Positions 17,618-27,982 are shown, counted from the stretch's first letter. The stretch: DNA of 64,000 nucleotides from Enhygromyxa salina (GCF_000737335.2 NZ_JMCC02000026.1:1-64000); one strand, 5' to 3'. Notes: generated by a model not told the origin, from the sequence alone. Made by a program: numbers and translations.

Positions 17618-18082
17618 ATGAACGACGACATCAACGGCATGCATCCGATCATCGGCACCTGGAGGCTCGAGACCTTCGAGGGCATCGGTCGCAGCGGTGA
17701 ACGCCAGCTCCCCCTTGGCCCCAACCCGGTGGCGATGCTCGTGTACGACGCAGCCGGCCACGTCTGCGGGCAAGGCATGCGAAGCGACCGGCCCCGCTTT
17801 GCCACCGACAGCCCCGGCGCCGGGACCCCAGAAGAGATCCGCGCGGCCTTCGTCGGGTACATGGGCTATTTTGGCAGCTACACCCTCGACGACGAGCGAG
17901 GTGTGGTCGTCCACACGCTCGAGGGCAGCTTGTTCCCGAACTGGATCGGCACCCAGCAGAGCCGCGAATTCGAGATCGTCGACGATCGCCTGACCCTCCG
18001 CTCGCCGCCAGTCACGATCGGCGACGACCGCTTCCTCGTCGTCGCGGTGTGGCGGCGCATCGGCGGCATCCATCGGCTGTGA
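17618..18082 (+). CDS. Lipocalin-like protein of the polyketide locus
   Basis: A 154-residue soluble protein that begins MNDDINGMHPIIGTWRLETF; the GTWRL start and the later YTLDDERGVVVHTLEGSLFPNW segment are typical of the lipocalin-like family seen in bacterial polyketide and terpenoid clusters. Some family members catalyse late tailoring or cyclisation; others only bind ligands. GAGG-like sequence 8-10 bases before the ATG serves as ribosome site, and the halogenase-like gene ends 7 bp upstream, so the two are almost certainly one operon. Its stop is only 8 bp from the stop of the convergent PKS gene. No signal peptide. Confidence 0.7.
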   Translation: MNDDINGMHPIIGTWRLETFEGIGRSGERQLPLGPNPVAMLVYDAAGHVCGQGMRSDRPRFATDSPGAGTPEEIRAAFVGYMGYFGSYTLDDERGVVVHTLEGSLFPNWIGTQQSREFEIVDDRLTLRSPPVTIGDDRFLVVAVWRRIGGIHRL

Positions 18083-18090
18083 AGCTGGCG

Positions 18091-21000
18091 TCAGGTTGGC
18101 TGCAGCGCCGCACACAGCGAGGCAACGCTCGGCACGAGGTCGCGCGGGCGCCGACCAAATTCGGACTCGAGCTCCGCGAGCAGCTCGACGATCATGAGTG
18201 AGTCGAAGCCGAGCTCGGCCAACGGTTGGTCACGCGAGAGCGGGTGGTCCGCGGGGAAATTGCCGACGCGCCGGACTGCATCGCGGATCCTTGCTTCGAG
18301 CTGAGCCGCCGTCACGATCTCGTGCGAGGGGACGGACGCCGGACCTTCGGGGCCACGCGTCACCTGAGCGAGCGCCTTGAAGCACAAGCCTCGGACTTGA
18401 AGTAGCTCCTGACCAGCGGCGTCCACGAGCGTGAGGTCGGCGCGATGCGAGCTCGCATCGGCGCTCTCGCGCAATCGCGTGATCGCCCATGTGGACGTGC
18501 CTGGTCGCGGGAGTGTACGGATCACGAGCGCCTTGAACCCGAGCCCGAGATAGTGGGCGTTGTTTGGAAGCAAAGGAAGCATCACGTGAGTGCAGGCGTC
18601 CAAGAACGCCGGGTGCAGCACATGCGCGCTGGCGTTGGTGCCCAGCTCGATCGGTAGCGAGAGCTCGGCGATCGCCTGGCCCTCCCCAAGCCAAAGCCGC
18701 TCGATCCGACGAAAGGCCGGACCGAAATCGAATCCACGGATCGCCAGCTCGGCGTACACGCGCTCAGGTTGCCACGACTCATTGCACGCTTGGCGCAGCG
18801 CCTCGAGATCGAGAGTCGTCGCCGGTGTGCGCTGGTTCTCGGGACCCCGTATTTCGCCCTTCGCAAGCAGCGTGCCCGCGCCGTGGCGATCGAGCTCGAG
18901 GGTCTGAAACGCGCAACGCGTGGTTGAGTCTTCGCCCACGAGTTCGCTGAGCACGAAGCGCAGGAGTCGGGGACCTCGCTCGGGCACGAGCAGCGCCTGC
19001 GGCAATTCGACATCACCCACCCAGGAAGCGGATCCGCCCAGCACTCGTGACGCGGCCGCGAGCGCGAGCTCGATGTGGATCGCGCCGGTCGCCACGGGCA
19101 GACCACGGAAGCGATGCCCATGCAGGTAGGGTTGTCGCGCCGCGTCGATCTCGACCGACCAGACCCAGGTTCGCGGCGCGAGTCCGAGATCGCTGCGCTC
19201 GCGCAAGAGCGGATGGTTCGCGTCCGTCGTCCGTGCCTGAAGCGAGCCCGAGTCCGGCTGCTCGAGCCAATGATCGAGGTGTTGCCACGGGTACCGCGGA
19301 AGATCGACGACGTGTCCCCTCTGTCCGTAGAGCGGGCCAAAGTCGATCTGCTCGCCACCACGGTAGCGCGCGGCGAGCTGCTCGAGCGCCGCCCATGCCT
19401 CGTCTTGGCTCCGCGGGACTTGCGAGCCCGGGTCACCAGCCAGCGCCGCATACATGCCAGCGGCGTCGTTGGCGATGCAGGCCAGCCGATGTTGGTGGTG
19501 GTCGCGACGGCACGCCGCGGTGAAGCAGACGTCGGCCAGGCGCGCGTGCTGATCGCTGGCCAAGCGCGCCTTGTAGGCGGCGGCGAGCTGCTCGAGCGCA
19601 AGCGCGGATCGGGCCGAGAGCACCAGGAGGTACGGCCCCGGCGCCGCAACTTCCGCGTCAGCGATGGCCCGCCCCTGCTCGAGCACCAGGTGCGCGTTGG
19701 TCCCGTTGGCACCAAACGAGCTGACCCCCGCGAGCCGACCTTCGGTCCGGGCCCAGCGGTGGGGCGTGGCGACCACGCGCAAGGGTGTGCGCCAGTCGAT
19801 GTTCGGACTGGGCTGATCGAAGTGCAGCTGCTTGGGGATCGAGTCGTGCTGCATGGCGCTGATCACCTTGAGCACACCAGCCACACCCGCGCTGGCTTCG
19901 AGGTGACCCATGTTGGTCTTGAGCGACCCGACCGGCAGCTCGGTGTCTCGCTCGCCGAACACCGTATGCAACGCCTGCAGCTCGATCGCGTCGCCAAGCC
20001 GGGTACCCGTTCCATGAGCCTCGACGTAGTCGAGCTGGTCCGGCTCGATGCCAGCGCGATCCAGCGCCGCCCGGATCACCTGAGCCTGGGCATCACGACT
20101 TGGCGCGCTCAGACCATTGCTGCGTCCATTGTGCCCCACAGCCGAGCCACGGATCAGCCCGAGCACACGATCACCGTCGCGCTCGGCCGCAGACAAGGGC
20201 TTGAGCACGACCATCGCGCAGCCCTCGGCGCGGACGTAGCCGTCGGCCGCAGCGCTGAACGCCCGCACCCGGCCGGAGCGGCTGAGCACGTCGAGTTTAC
20301 ACAGCGAGGCGAACACCTCTGGCTTGAGCAGCACGTTGACGCCACCGGCCAAGGCCAGCTCACACTCCGCGCTGCGCAAGCTCGCGCAAGCGTTGTGGAT
20401 CGCAACCAGCGATGACGAGCACGCCGTATCGATCGCTACCGCCGGTCCGCGCAGGCCCAGCGCATAGGCGACGCGACCAGCGGCGACGCTGTAGGCGATG
20501 CCCATGCGGCTGAACGCGTCAACCCGCTCGGGCACCCCCGCGTCGATGTGCCGGCGGCTGTAGTCGTTCGAGCAGATCCCAAGGAACACCCCAGCCAAGC
20601 TCCCGTCGAGCTCGCTGGGTCGGATCCCCGCGTGCTCCAGCGCTTCCCAGCTGACCTCGAGGGTCAGCCGATGCTGCGGATCCATGGCCACCGCCTCGCG
20701 CGGAGAGATGCCGAAGAACGCCGCATCAAAGCCGCGGACGTCGTCGAGCAGGCCGGCTTCTCGGGTGTACATCGAGCCGGGGCGGGCGAGCTCGGGATCG
20801 TACCAACGCTCGAGATCAAAGCGCGAGGTCGGGATCTGCGTGATCGCGTCCCTCCCCTCGTCGAGCAGTTGCCACAAGCTGTCGAGGTCGACCACGCCAC
20901 CGGGGAGCCGGCATCCCGCTCCGATGACCGCGATCGTTTCGTCGCTCCGGGAGCTGCTCACGCGCGGACGCTGAGGGACGCTGGCGAGCGCGGGGCGAGG

Positions 21001-24000
21001 AGCAATGGGCGAGGTGGCGGTCTCGCTCTCGAGACGACCGCGAAGGAAGTCGAACAATCGCTCGAGATCCGGGCAGTCGTAGACCAACGTGCTCGACAGC
21101 TCGAGCTCGAGCTCACGGCCAAGTTGGTCGGCCAGGCTCATCGCCATGAACGAGTCCATGCCGAGCGCGGCGAAGCTGGTGTGCGGACCCAGCTCGTCGT
21201 CTGAACCAAGCGCGAGCTGCAACACCACGTGATCCCGCAGGGCGTCGCGCAGGCGTTGATGCTTTTCGCCGTTCGGCCAGGCGCGCCAAGCTTCGCGCAG
21301 GTTCGCGTGGCGAATCGTGGGCACGATCTCGTCACCTGGCGCGTGGTCGGGCTGGGTCGGAACCAAGCCGCTCGCGGCAGCCGGCCGCGGCGCTTCCAGC
21401 CAATATCGACGTCGCTGCCACGGATAGTGAGGCAGCGCGACGCGACGCCCACGAGGGATCACTGCGTCGAAGTCGAAGCTGGCGCCGCAGACATGCAGCG
21501 CCGCGAGGCTCGTCGCCAGCACGCCTTGCGCCGGCTGGTCGCGCCGCATCGACGGCAAGATCGTGACCTGCTCGGTCCCCGCGCGCTGCAGGCACTCGTT
21601 CATCGCCCAGCGCAGATCTGGGTTTGGGCCGATCTCGAGCATGACCGCTGGCCCCTCGCCCATCAGCGACTGCATGGCGTCGGCAAATCGAACTTCGTCC
21701 CGCATGTTGCGGGCCCAGTAGTGAATGTCCAGGCGGGATCCCTCGGCCCAATCAGCGTCGAGGGTCGAGTACATTGCGAGCCGCCCGGGCGCCGGTCGCA
21801 GGTCGGGCATGCGACCCACGAGCTCGTCATAGAGCCCGTTCATCTGCGGGCTGTGGTAGGCGGCCTCGACCTCGAGCTTGCGGCAGAACACCCCGCGTTC
21901 CTCGAGCGCGGACATGAGCCCCTCGATCGCCTCGTGCACCCCCGCGACGACAGTGGTCTTGGGTCCGTTGGTCGTCGCCACACAGCAGCGCGCGGGTGCC
22001 GTGTCACCCAGCAAGTCACGAACTTCGTCGCCGCTCAGACCCACGACCGCCATGGTCCCCCCACCAGCAGCGGTGGCCAGTAGCTCACCGCGATGTACGA
22101 GCACCTCTGCCGCCTGCTCGAGGGTCAAGATCCCGGCGGTGTGGGCGGCCGCGAACTCGCCCATGCTGTGGCCCACGACGACCTCTGGCTCGACCCCCCA
22201 AGACCGCCACAGGGCCACGAGCGCGACCTCGATCGAGAAGATCGTTGGTTGTGCGATCTCGATACTGTCGAACCGTTTTCGCCCCCCAGCTGCCCGCAAT
22301 TCGTCGCTGAGCGAGGCGATACCGTGGGCGCGAAAGACCTGTTCGCACTGCTCGAATGCGCGACGGAACTCGCCCTCGCGCCCGAGGAGGTCGAGGCCCA
22401 TCCCTGGCCACTGCGAGCCGACACCGGTGAACACAAAGACGATCTTGGGCGCGATGTCTGCTCGGCCGCGCAAGACCTCGGGTCGCGAGCGCTGCTCGGC
22501 GAGGTCGCGCAGCGCCTCGCGCAGATGCTCGCGCGAGCGCGTGACCACGACGGCGCGCTCGCCAAGATGATCGCGACCGCGCGCGCTCGAGTGGACGAGA
22601 TCGTCGAGCGTGACGCCTGGGTCGCGCAGCGCTGCCGCGTCCGCGCAGCGCCCTGCCAGGGCACGCAGCGCTGACTCCGTGCGGCCCGAGAGCATGAACA
22701 GGTGCGCGCCACCTGCACCCGCGGGCGGCACAGCAGTGTATGTTGGCGCCTGCTCGAGGATCAGCGTCGCCGTGGTTCCGCCAAGACCGATCGAGCTGAC
22801 GCTGGCAAGTCGCGTACCGGCGACTGGCCGCCACGTGGTTGGCTCGCGCGGCACGACAAACGGAAGCCGCTGCCACGGGACATGTGGGCTGGGCTCGCCA
22901 AAATTGGGCTGCGGCGGAAGCATGGCGTGCTCGAGCGCGCACACCAGCTTGACCACACCCGCGAGCCCTCCCGACGCGCCGAGATGACCGATGTTGGCCT
23001 TGACCGAGCCGAGGTGGATCGGTGGATCGTCGGTGCCGCGGGTCTCGGCCAACACCTGACCTAGGGCCTCGACCTCGATCGCATCGGCGACCGCGCCGCC
23101 GGTCCCATGGCCCTCGATGTAGGAGAGCGCCCCGGCTTCGACCCCCGCGTCGCGGAGGGCTCGGCGCAGCGCCCGGACCTGTGCGCGGCCACTGGGGACC
23201 GTCAAGCCGCCAGCCCGGCCGTCATGCACGACCGCCGAGCCGCGGATCACTGCCCGAATTGTGTCGCCGTCGCGCCGCGCATCGGACAGCCGCTTGAGCG
23301 CCACGACCACGCAGCCCTCCCCCTTCGCAAACCCGTCGGCCGCCGCGTCGAAGCTGCGGCTGCGATTGCTCGGGGACAACATCTTCACGCGACACCAGTA
23401 CATCGCGTAGACCGGGCTGAGCAGCAGGTCGACCGCGCCTGCGAGCGCGAGCTCGCACTCGCGATCGCGCAAGCTCTTGCAGGCCAGATGCAAGGCCGTG
23501 AGCGCCGAAGAGCAAGCCGTGTCGACGCTCATGACCGGGCCCTCGAGGCCAAGCGCGAACGCCAGGCGACCTGAGGCCACGCTCGGCGAGTTCCCGGTGA
23601 GGCTGTACGCGTCGAGCTGCTCGGCGCTGCCAGAGTCGATGTGACGCTGACCGTACTCGTGAGTCGACACGCCGACGAACACCCCGGTCTCGGATCCACG
23701 CAGGCAGGTCGGTGGGACCCCGGCGTCCTCGAGCGCCTCCCACCCGACCTCGAGCAACAAGCGTTGCTGCGGATCGAGGCTGCGGGCCTCACGAGACGAG
23801 ATGTCGAAGAATCCAGCGTCGAATTCGCGGGGATCTTGGCGCAAGAACCCGCCCTCGCGCATGTACATCTTGCCCTCGGCGCGCGGATCTTCGTCGTACC
23901 AGTCCGCGAGGGACCACCGCGCTGGCGGGACCTCGACCATCGCGTCACGACCGGCCATGAGCAGCTGCCAGAACTCGTCGATATCGTCGGCCCCAGGCAG

Positions 24001-27000
24001 CCGACAGCTGACCCCGACGATCGCAATGGCGTCGTCGCTGGCAACCGACACGGGGTCGAGCGCGGAGATCGGTGTGTTGACCTCGACCGCAACCGGCGTC
24101 GTTGCACGCAGCGCCTCGACCATCGCCGCGACCGTCGGGTGATCGACCGCGAACGAGACCGGCAGCTCGATCCCCAAGTCTCGCCCGAGGCGGGCGCGCA
24201 GCTCCATGCGCAACAGCGAATCGAGCCCGTAGTCACGCAGCGGCCGCGAGTCCGAGAGCTCACTCGCGCCAAGCCCAAGCAGCTCGCCGATCAGAGACCG
24301 GATCCGGGCGCTCAGCTCTGGCTGTCCAGCGCGTGATCGCGGGCCGCCACGCGTGGGTTCGATCGCTGGTTTGGCTTGCTCGGGGCCCGCTGCGCCGCGT
24401 GACCGATCCCCGCCCTCTCGCCAGTAGGGCGCGCGCGTCCACGGATAGCTTGGCAGTCGGACGGCGCGGCCGCTCGGCTCGATCGCCGAGAACGTGGGCT
24501 CGTATCCGGCGCGGTACAGCTGCCCGAGCCCCTCGAGCATCACCGTGGACTCCGACGATCCGTCACCGCGGAGCGACGCGACGACAACGCAGCGCCGGTC
24601 CACCGCGCGCGCGCACGCGCGAATCGATGAAGACAACAGCGGCCGCGCCGACAGCTCGACAAATATTTGGTGGCCCGCGCTCGAGAGCCCGGAGATGGCC
24701 GCAGCAAAGCGTACCTGATCACGCAGGTTGCGGACCCAATACTCGGCGTCGAGGGTCTCGCCCGCGATCGCTTCGCCGGTGACTGTCGAGACCAGCGGCG
24801 TATGGGTTGGCTGAGGACGGATGCCGGCGAGCGCCGCACGAAGGCGATCACGCAGGGGATCCATCATCGAGCTGTGCCCCGCGAACGGCATCTCGATCCT
24901 ACGACAGAACACCCCTTGGCTAGCCAAGGCGTGGACGAGTTCGTCGACGCTGGCGCTGCGGCCGGAGATCAACGTTGTCCGGGGATCATTGTGACCCGCG
25001 ATCGACAGCTCGGGCCGCGCCTCGAGCTCGCCCCCGAGTTGATCAGGCGGCAACCCAATCAGCGCCGTCGCCCCCGCACCCATGACCTCGTCGATCAGTT
25101 GACCGCGCGCGACGACAACCTTCGCCGCGTCCTCGAGGCTCAACGCACCAGCGACGTGGGCCGCCGCGATCTCACCAAAGCTATGCCCAACCGCCACGCC
25201 CGCCTCGATGCCCCAGCTGCGCCACAACTCGGCGAGCGCGACCTGCAGACAGAACACAGCCGGCTGCGCGAGTGAGGGCGGCATCGGGGCACCCGAGGCT
25301 TCAGTCAGGCGGTCAACGAGCGAAGCTCCGAGCAGCGGACGCAGGACCTCGTCGCAGCGACGCCACGCCACCCCGAACGTGGGCTGCTTGGACAAGAGCT
25401 CACGTCCCATGCCCGCCCAGTCCCCGCCGCTGCCGGCGAACACGAACACGGGGCCGGTCTCGCGCGCCGCGGCAGAGCTTCGCTGGTTGAGCTCGCCAAG
25501 CTCGACCTCGAGCTGAGCGCGGAGCTGGTCGGGCGTGCTTGCGACGTGCGCGAGCCGATACTCGTGGTGGGTTCGCAGCGAGCCAGCGGTGTGACAGAGA
25601 TCAGTGAGCGCGGGCGCCTGTCCTTCGACCGTGAGGTGCTCGAGCACGGCTCGAGCGCGGGCTTCCAGCGCTCGAGGGTCGCGGGCCGAGAGCACGAACA
25701 TATGCGGCCGTTCTGGCTCATCGCCCGCCCCACAGGCAGGTGCGGGACCTTCAGGGGCCGCCCCAAGGATCACGTGGACATTGGTCCCGCCCCAGCCAAA
25801 AGCGCTGACGCCCGCGTAGCGTGGATGCCCCTGCGGCCACGGCTCGAGCCCACGCTGGATCTCGAGCTCGCCCACGATCGCCGACGAGGGCTGCTCGCAG
25901 TGCAGGGTTGGCGGCAACACTCCACGCTCGAGGCTCAGCGCTGCCTTGACGAGTCCGGCGATGCCGCTGGCCGCCTCGAGATGTCCGATGCTCGGCTTGA
26001 GCGAGCCGACGCGCAGCGGTCGTTGTTCGCGACCTGGATCGCCAAACACAGCGGCCAACGCCGCGAGCTCCGTGGCGTCGCCGAGCGCCGTTCCGGTCCC
26101 GTGAGCCTCGATGTAGGTGATGTCGTTGGGGCCGAGCCCCGCCCCGATCTGGGCTGCGCGCAATACCTTGAACTGGGCAGCAAGCGAGGGCCGCGTGAGG
26201 CTCTCGCTCCGTCCGTCCTGATTCGCGGCGGTCGAGTGAAGCACACAATAAGTTGGCAGCCGACGATCGACCGCCTCACGCAGCGGGACCAACAGGATCA
26301 GGGCAGCGCCCTCCCCCCGAACGTAGCCGTCCGCGCGTACATCGAACGCCCGACTGCGACCGTGGGGCGACTGGGTCCCAGCGGCCTGCATGATCGTGGT
26401 TGAGCGCGACGAGACGATCAAGCTGACGCCGCCAGCGATCGCTACGTCGCTCTCCCCCCGCCAAACGCTCTGACAAGCCAGGTGGACCGCCATCAGCGAC
26501 GAGGAGCTCGCCGTCTGAACGGTCAGCGCCGGTCCCCGCAGATCCCAATGATGCGCCAGTCGAGCCGACAAGATGCTGGGATCGCTCCCGAGCCCGGTGT
26601 GCGGTCCAATCTCGGATCTCGCCACCAGCTCGGCGTACTCGCTCCACATCGCGCCCACGAACACACCCGTGCGTGTCCCTGCCATCGCCTGCGGACGAAT
26701 GCCGGCATCCTCGAACAACTCCCAGCCAAGCTCGAGCAGCAGTCGCTGTTGGGGGTCGAGTTCGCGTGCCTCGGCCGGCGAGATGTTGAAGCTCTGCGGA
26801 TCGAAGCCCGCGATGTCCCGCAGATATCCCGCCGGCTCGATTGCGCCACCACCCAAGCTCGGCCGCCGTTGCGGGCCAGGCATGGCGACCGCGTCATGAC
26901 CCATTCGCAGTCGTTCCCAAAATTGGCGTGGATCATTGGCGTCACCTGGGAATCGGCAAGCAATACCAATGAGGGCAAGGGGCTCGAACGGTGTCTGCAT
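18091..27000 (-). CDS. Type I polyketide synthase PKS1: KS(Ser)-AT-ACP, KS-AT-ACP, KS-DH-ACP
   Basis: 2969 residues from the ATG at 27000 (27036 also possible). Domains by residue: KS1 5-430, with Ser165 (QTASSSS) where the catalytic Cys belongs; AT1 517-800, GHSFGE at Ser607; ACP1 898-966, Ser928. KS2 990-1415, Cys1163 (DTACSSA), with EGHGTGG in place of the usual EAHGTGT; AT2 1520-1800, Ser1612; ACP2 1905-1990, Ser1950. KS3 2021-2440, Cys2194; a short linker instead of AT; DH 2590-2880, with His2629 and Asp2801; ACP3 2900-2969, Ser2934. There is no KR, ER or TE and no C-terminal docking helix. KS1 probably works as a decarboxylating loading KS. Module 3 needs a trans or shared AT. The halogenase/lipocalin operon converges on it; the DUF2071 gene lies 196 bp upstream on the same strand. 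Confidence 0.93.
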   Translation of the reverse strand: MQTPFEPLALIGIACRFPGDANDPRQFWERLRMGHDAVAMPGPQRRPSLGGGAIEPAGYLRDIAGFDPQSFNISPAEARELDPQQRLLLELGWELFEDAGIRPQAMAGTRTGVFVGAMWSEYAELVARSEIGPHTGLGSDPSILSARLAHHWDLRGPALTVQTASSSSLMAVHLACQSVWRGESDVAIAGGVSLIVSSRSTTIMQAAGTQSPHGRSRAFDVRADGYVRGEGAALILLVPLREAVDRRLPTYCVLHSTAANQDGRSESLTRPSLAAQFKVLRAAQIGAGLGPNDITYIEAHGTGTALGDATELAALAAVFGDPGREQRPLRVGSLKPSIGHLEAASGIAGLVKAALSLERGVLPPTLHCEQPSSAIVGELEIQRGLEPWPQGHPRYAGVSAFGWGGTNVHVILGAAPEGPAPACGAGDEPERPHMFVLSARDPRALEARARAVLEHLTVEGQAPALTDLCHTAGSLRTHHEYRLAHVASTPDQLRAQLEVELGELNQRSSAAARETGPVFVFAGSGGDWAGMGRELLSKQPTFGVAWRRCDEVLRPLLGASLVDRLTEASGAPMPPSLAQPAVFCLQVALAELWRSWGIEAGVAVGHSFGEIAAAHVAGALSLEDAAKVVVARGQLIDEVMGAGATALIGLPPDQLGGELEARPELSIAGHNDPRTTLISGRSASVDELVHALASQGVFCRRIEMPFAGHSSMMDPLRDRLRAALAGIRPQPTHTPLVSTVTGEAIAGETLDAEYWVRNLRDQVRFAAAISGLSSAGHQIFVELSARPLLSSSIRACARAVDRRCVVVASLRGDGSSESTVMLEGLGQLYRAGYEPTFSAIEPSGRAVRLPSYPWTRAPYWREGGDRSRGAAGPEQAKPAIEPTRGGPRSRAGQPELSARIRSLIGELLGLGASELSDSRPLRDYGLDSLLRMELRARLGRDLGIELPVSFAVDHPTVAAMVEALRATTPVAVEVNTPISALDPVSVASDDAIAIVGVSCRLPGADDIDEFWQLLMAGRDAMVEVPPARWSLADWYDEDPRAEGKMYMREGGFLRQDPREFDAGFFDISSREARSLDPQQRLLLEVGWEALEDAGVPPTCLRGSETGVFVGVSTHEYGQRHIDSGSAEQLDAYSLTGNSPSVASGRLAFALGLEGPVMSVDTACSSALTALHLACKSLRDRECELALAGAVDLLLSPVYAMYWCRVKMLSPSNRSRSFDAAADGFAKGEGCVVVALKRLSDARRDGDTIRAVIRGSAVVHDGRAGGLTVPSGRAQVRALRRALRDAGVEAGALSYIEGHGTGGAVADAIEVEALGQVLAETRGTDDPPIHLGSVKANIGHLGASGGLAGVVKLVCALEHAMLPPQPNFGEPSPHVPWQRLPFVVPREPTTWRPVAGTRLASVSSIGLGGTTATLILEQAPTYTAVPPAGAGGAHLFMLSGRTESALRALAGRCADAAALRDPGVTLDDLVHSSARGRDHLGERAVVVTRSREHLREALRDLAEQRSRPEVLRGRADIAPKIVFVFTGVGSQWPGMGLDLLGREGEFRRAFEQCEQVFRAHGIASLSDELRAAGGRKRFDSIEIAQPTIFSIEVALVALWRSWGVEPEVVVGHSMGEFAAAHTAGILTLEQAAEVLVHRGELLATAAGGGTMAVVGLSGDEVRDLLGDTAPARCCVATTNGPKTTVVAGVHEAIEGLMSALEERGVFCRKLEVEAAYHSPQMNGLYDELVGRMPDLRPAPGRLAMYSTLDADWAEGSRLDIHYWARNMRDEVRFADAMQSLMGEGPAVMLEIGPNPDLRWAMNECLQRAGTEQVTILPSMRRDQPAQGVLATSLAALHVCGASFDFDAVIPRGRRVALPHYPWQRRRYWLEAPRPAAASGLVPTQPDHAPGDEIVPTIRHANLREAWRAWPNGEKHQRLRDALRDHVVLQLALGSDDELGPHTSFAALGMDSFMAMSLADQLGRELELELSSTLVYDCPDLERLFDFLRGRLESETATSPIAPRPALASVPQRPRVSSSRSDETIAVIGAGCRLPGGVVDLDSLWQLLDEGRDAITQIPTSRFDLERWYDPELARPGSMYTREAGLLDDVRGFDAAFFGISPREAVAMDPQHRLTLEVSWEALEHAGIRPSELDGSLAGVFLGICSNDYSRRHIDAGVPERVDAFSRMGIAYSVAAGRVAYALGLRGPAVAIDTACSSSLVAIHNACASLRSAECELALAGGVNVLLKPEVFASLCKLDVLSRSGRVRAFSAAADGYVRAEGCAMVVLKPLSAAERDGDRVLGLIRGSAVGHNGRSNGLSAPSRDAQAQVIRAALDRAGIEPDQLDYVEAHGTGTRLGDAIELQALHTVFGERDTELPVGSLKTNMGHLEASAGVAGVLKVISAMQHDSIPKQLHFDQPSPNIDWRTPLRVVATPHRWARTEGRLAGVSSFGANGTNAHLVLEQGRAIADAEVAAPGPYLLVLSARSALALEQLAAAYKARLASDQHARLADVCFTAACRRDHHQHRLACIANDAAGMYAALAGDPGSQVPRSQDEAWAALEQLAARYRGGEQIDFGPLYGQRGHVVDLPRYPWQHLDHWLEQPDSGSLQARTTDANHPLLRERSDLGLAPRTWVWSVEIDAARQPYLHGHRFRGLPVATGAIHIELALAAASRVLGGSASWVGDVELPQALLVPERGPRLLRFVLSELVGEDSTTRCAFQTLELDRHGAGTLLAKGEIRGPENQRTPATTLDLEALRQACNESWQPERVYAELAIRGFDFGPAFRRIERLWLGEGQAIAELSLPIELGTNASAHVLHPAFLDACTHVMLPLLPNNAHYLGLGFKALVIRTLPRPGTSTWAITRLRESADASSHRADLTLVDAAGQELLQVRGLCFKALAQVTRGPEGPASVPSHEIVTAAQLEARIRDAVRRVGNFPADHPLSRDQPLAELGFDSLMIVELLAELESEFGRRPRDLVPSVASLCAALQPT

Positions 27001-27196
27001 GGTCGGTAGCGTGAGCGTGTCCAACCGCGAGGCCATTGGCGACCCGCGGGGTCCGCGAGATGGTACCCGAGAGCTTCCATGCTGCCCACGCAGTTCCCCG
27101 CAGCGGCACGAACGCTCGCCCGGCCCAGTGTGAAACTCGAGCCGAAACGGCTCACTTCCCAGCCCAGACCTCGAATCCCCGCTCGCGGGGCGGTTC

Positions 27197-27982
27197 TCAA
27201 CCAGCCTCGAAGTCCTCCAGCGCATGCCAGCTGTGATCAACGTCCCGCATCAGCAACGCATGATCAAACTCGACCACCCCGTCCCCAAACACCGCCTCAT
27301 CCGCAAAGAAGCTCGAGTACACATGCTCGACCGCGAGCGGCTCGCACACCCAGTTTGGACAGCGCAGCTCGATCCCATCGAAGCGCCCCGGGTCCGAGGT
27401 CGCCGAGTACCCGGCCGCGCCTCGCTCGAAGAACCCCGACGCCTCGGCGAGCGATCCAAACACCGACCCCGCGGGAAAGCTCGCGGTCGAGCGCGCGTCG
27501 ACTTCGACGACGGTCTGCTGATCCTTGCTGCGCATGTGCACCGACCAGCGCCCGGCGGCGGGGTCCTCGCCAACCTCGAACACGGCCGGGTGATGTTCGC
27601 CGGGAAAGATGCGCCCGCCTGCCAGCGCGTTGAGGCAGAGGTTGGTGTCGCGCCGCGGAATGTAGACGCCCTCGCGCCGCTGGCCGTGCTCGTCCCACTC
27701 GACCGCTATCCGGTGGGCGGCGTTCTCGGACCGCAGCCCGATGTCCAGGAAGAAGCACTGTGGCCGGACCCGGACCAGGCGGATCAGACAGATCCCAGCC
27801 ATGGCGTAGCCCTTGACCACGACCGGACGCATTCCAGGGGGCAGCAGCTTGGTCAGAGCCGCGGGCTGGACCCGGTAGTTGACGAGAATTCGCCGCTCAA
27901 TCACGCCAACGAGCACAGGTAGCAAGGACACGCGGATACGAGTATGTCGCGGCCCACCCGGCGCGGCAACGATCTCTGGCAA
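27197..27982 (-). CDS. DUF2071 family protein
   Basis: 261 residues from a TTG at 27982; a GTG start nearer to VLVGVIERR is equally plausible because family members begin around GVIERRLLVNYRV. Recognisable DUF2071 features: IERRILVNYRVQPAAL near the N-terminus, LPPGMRPVVVKGYAMAGIC, and the central HRIAVEWDEHGQRREGVYIPRR block. The fold is related to acetoacetate decarboxylase, but DUF2071 members have no established reaction and I see no decarboxylase lysine with certainty. It is upstream of PKS1 in the same direction (196 bp gap), so cotranscription is possible though unproven. It is divergent from the acyl-CoA dehydrogenase operon with a 26-bp gap between start codons, so the promoters must overlap coding sequence. 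Confidence 0.75.
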   Translation of the reverse strand: MPEIVAAPGGPRHTRIRVSLLPVLVGVIERRILVNYRVQPAALTKLLPPGMRPVVVKGYAMAGICLIRLVRVRPQCFFLDIGLRSENAAHRIAVEWDEHGQRREGVYIPRRDTNLCLNALAGGRIFPGEHHPAVFEVGEDPAAGRWSVHMRSKDQQTVVEVDARSTASFPAGSVFGSLAEASGFFERGAAGYSATSDPGRFDGIELRCPNWVCEPLAVEHVYSSFFADEAVFGDGVVEFDHALLMRDVDHSWHALEDFEAG

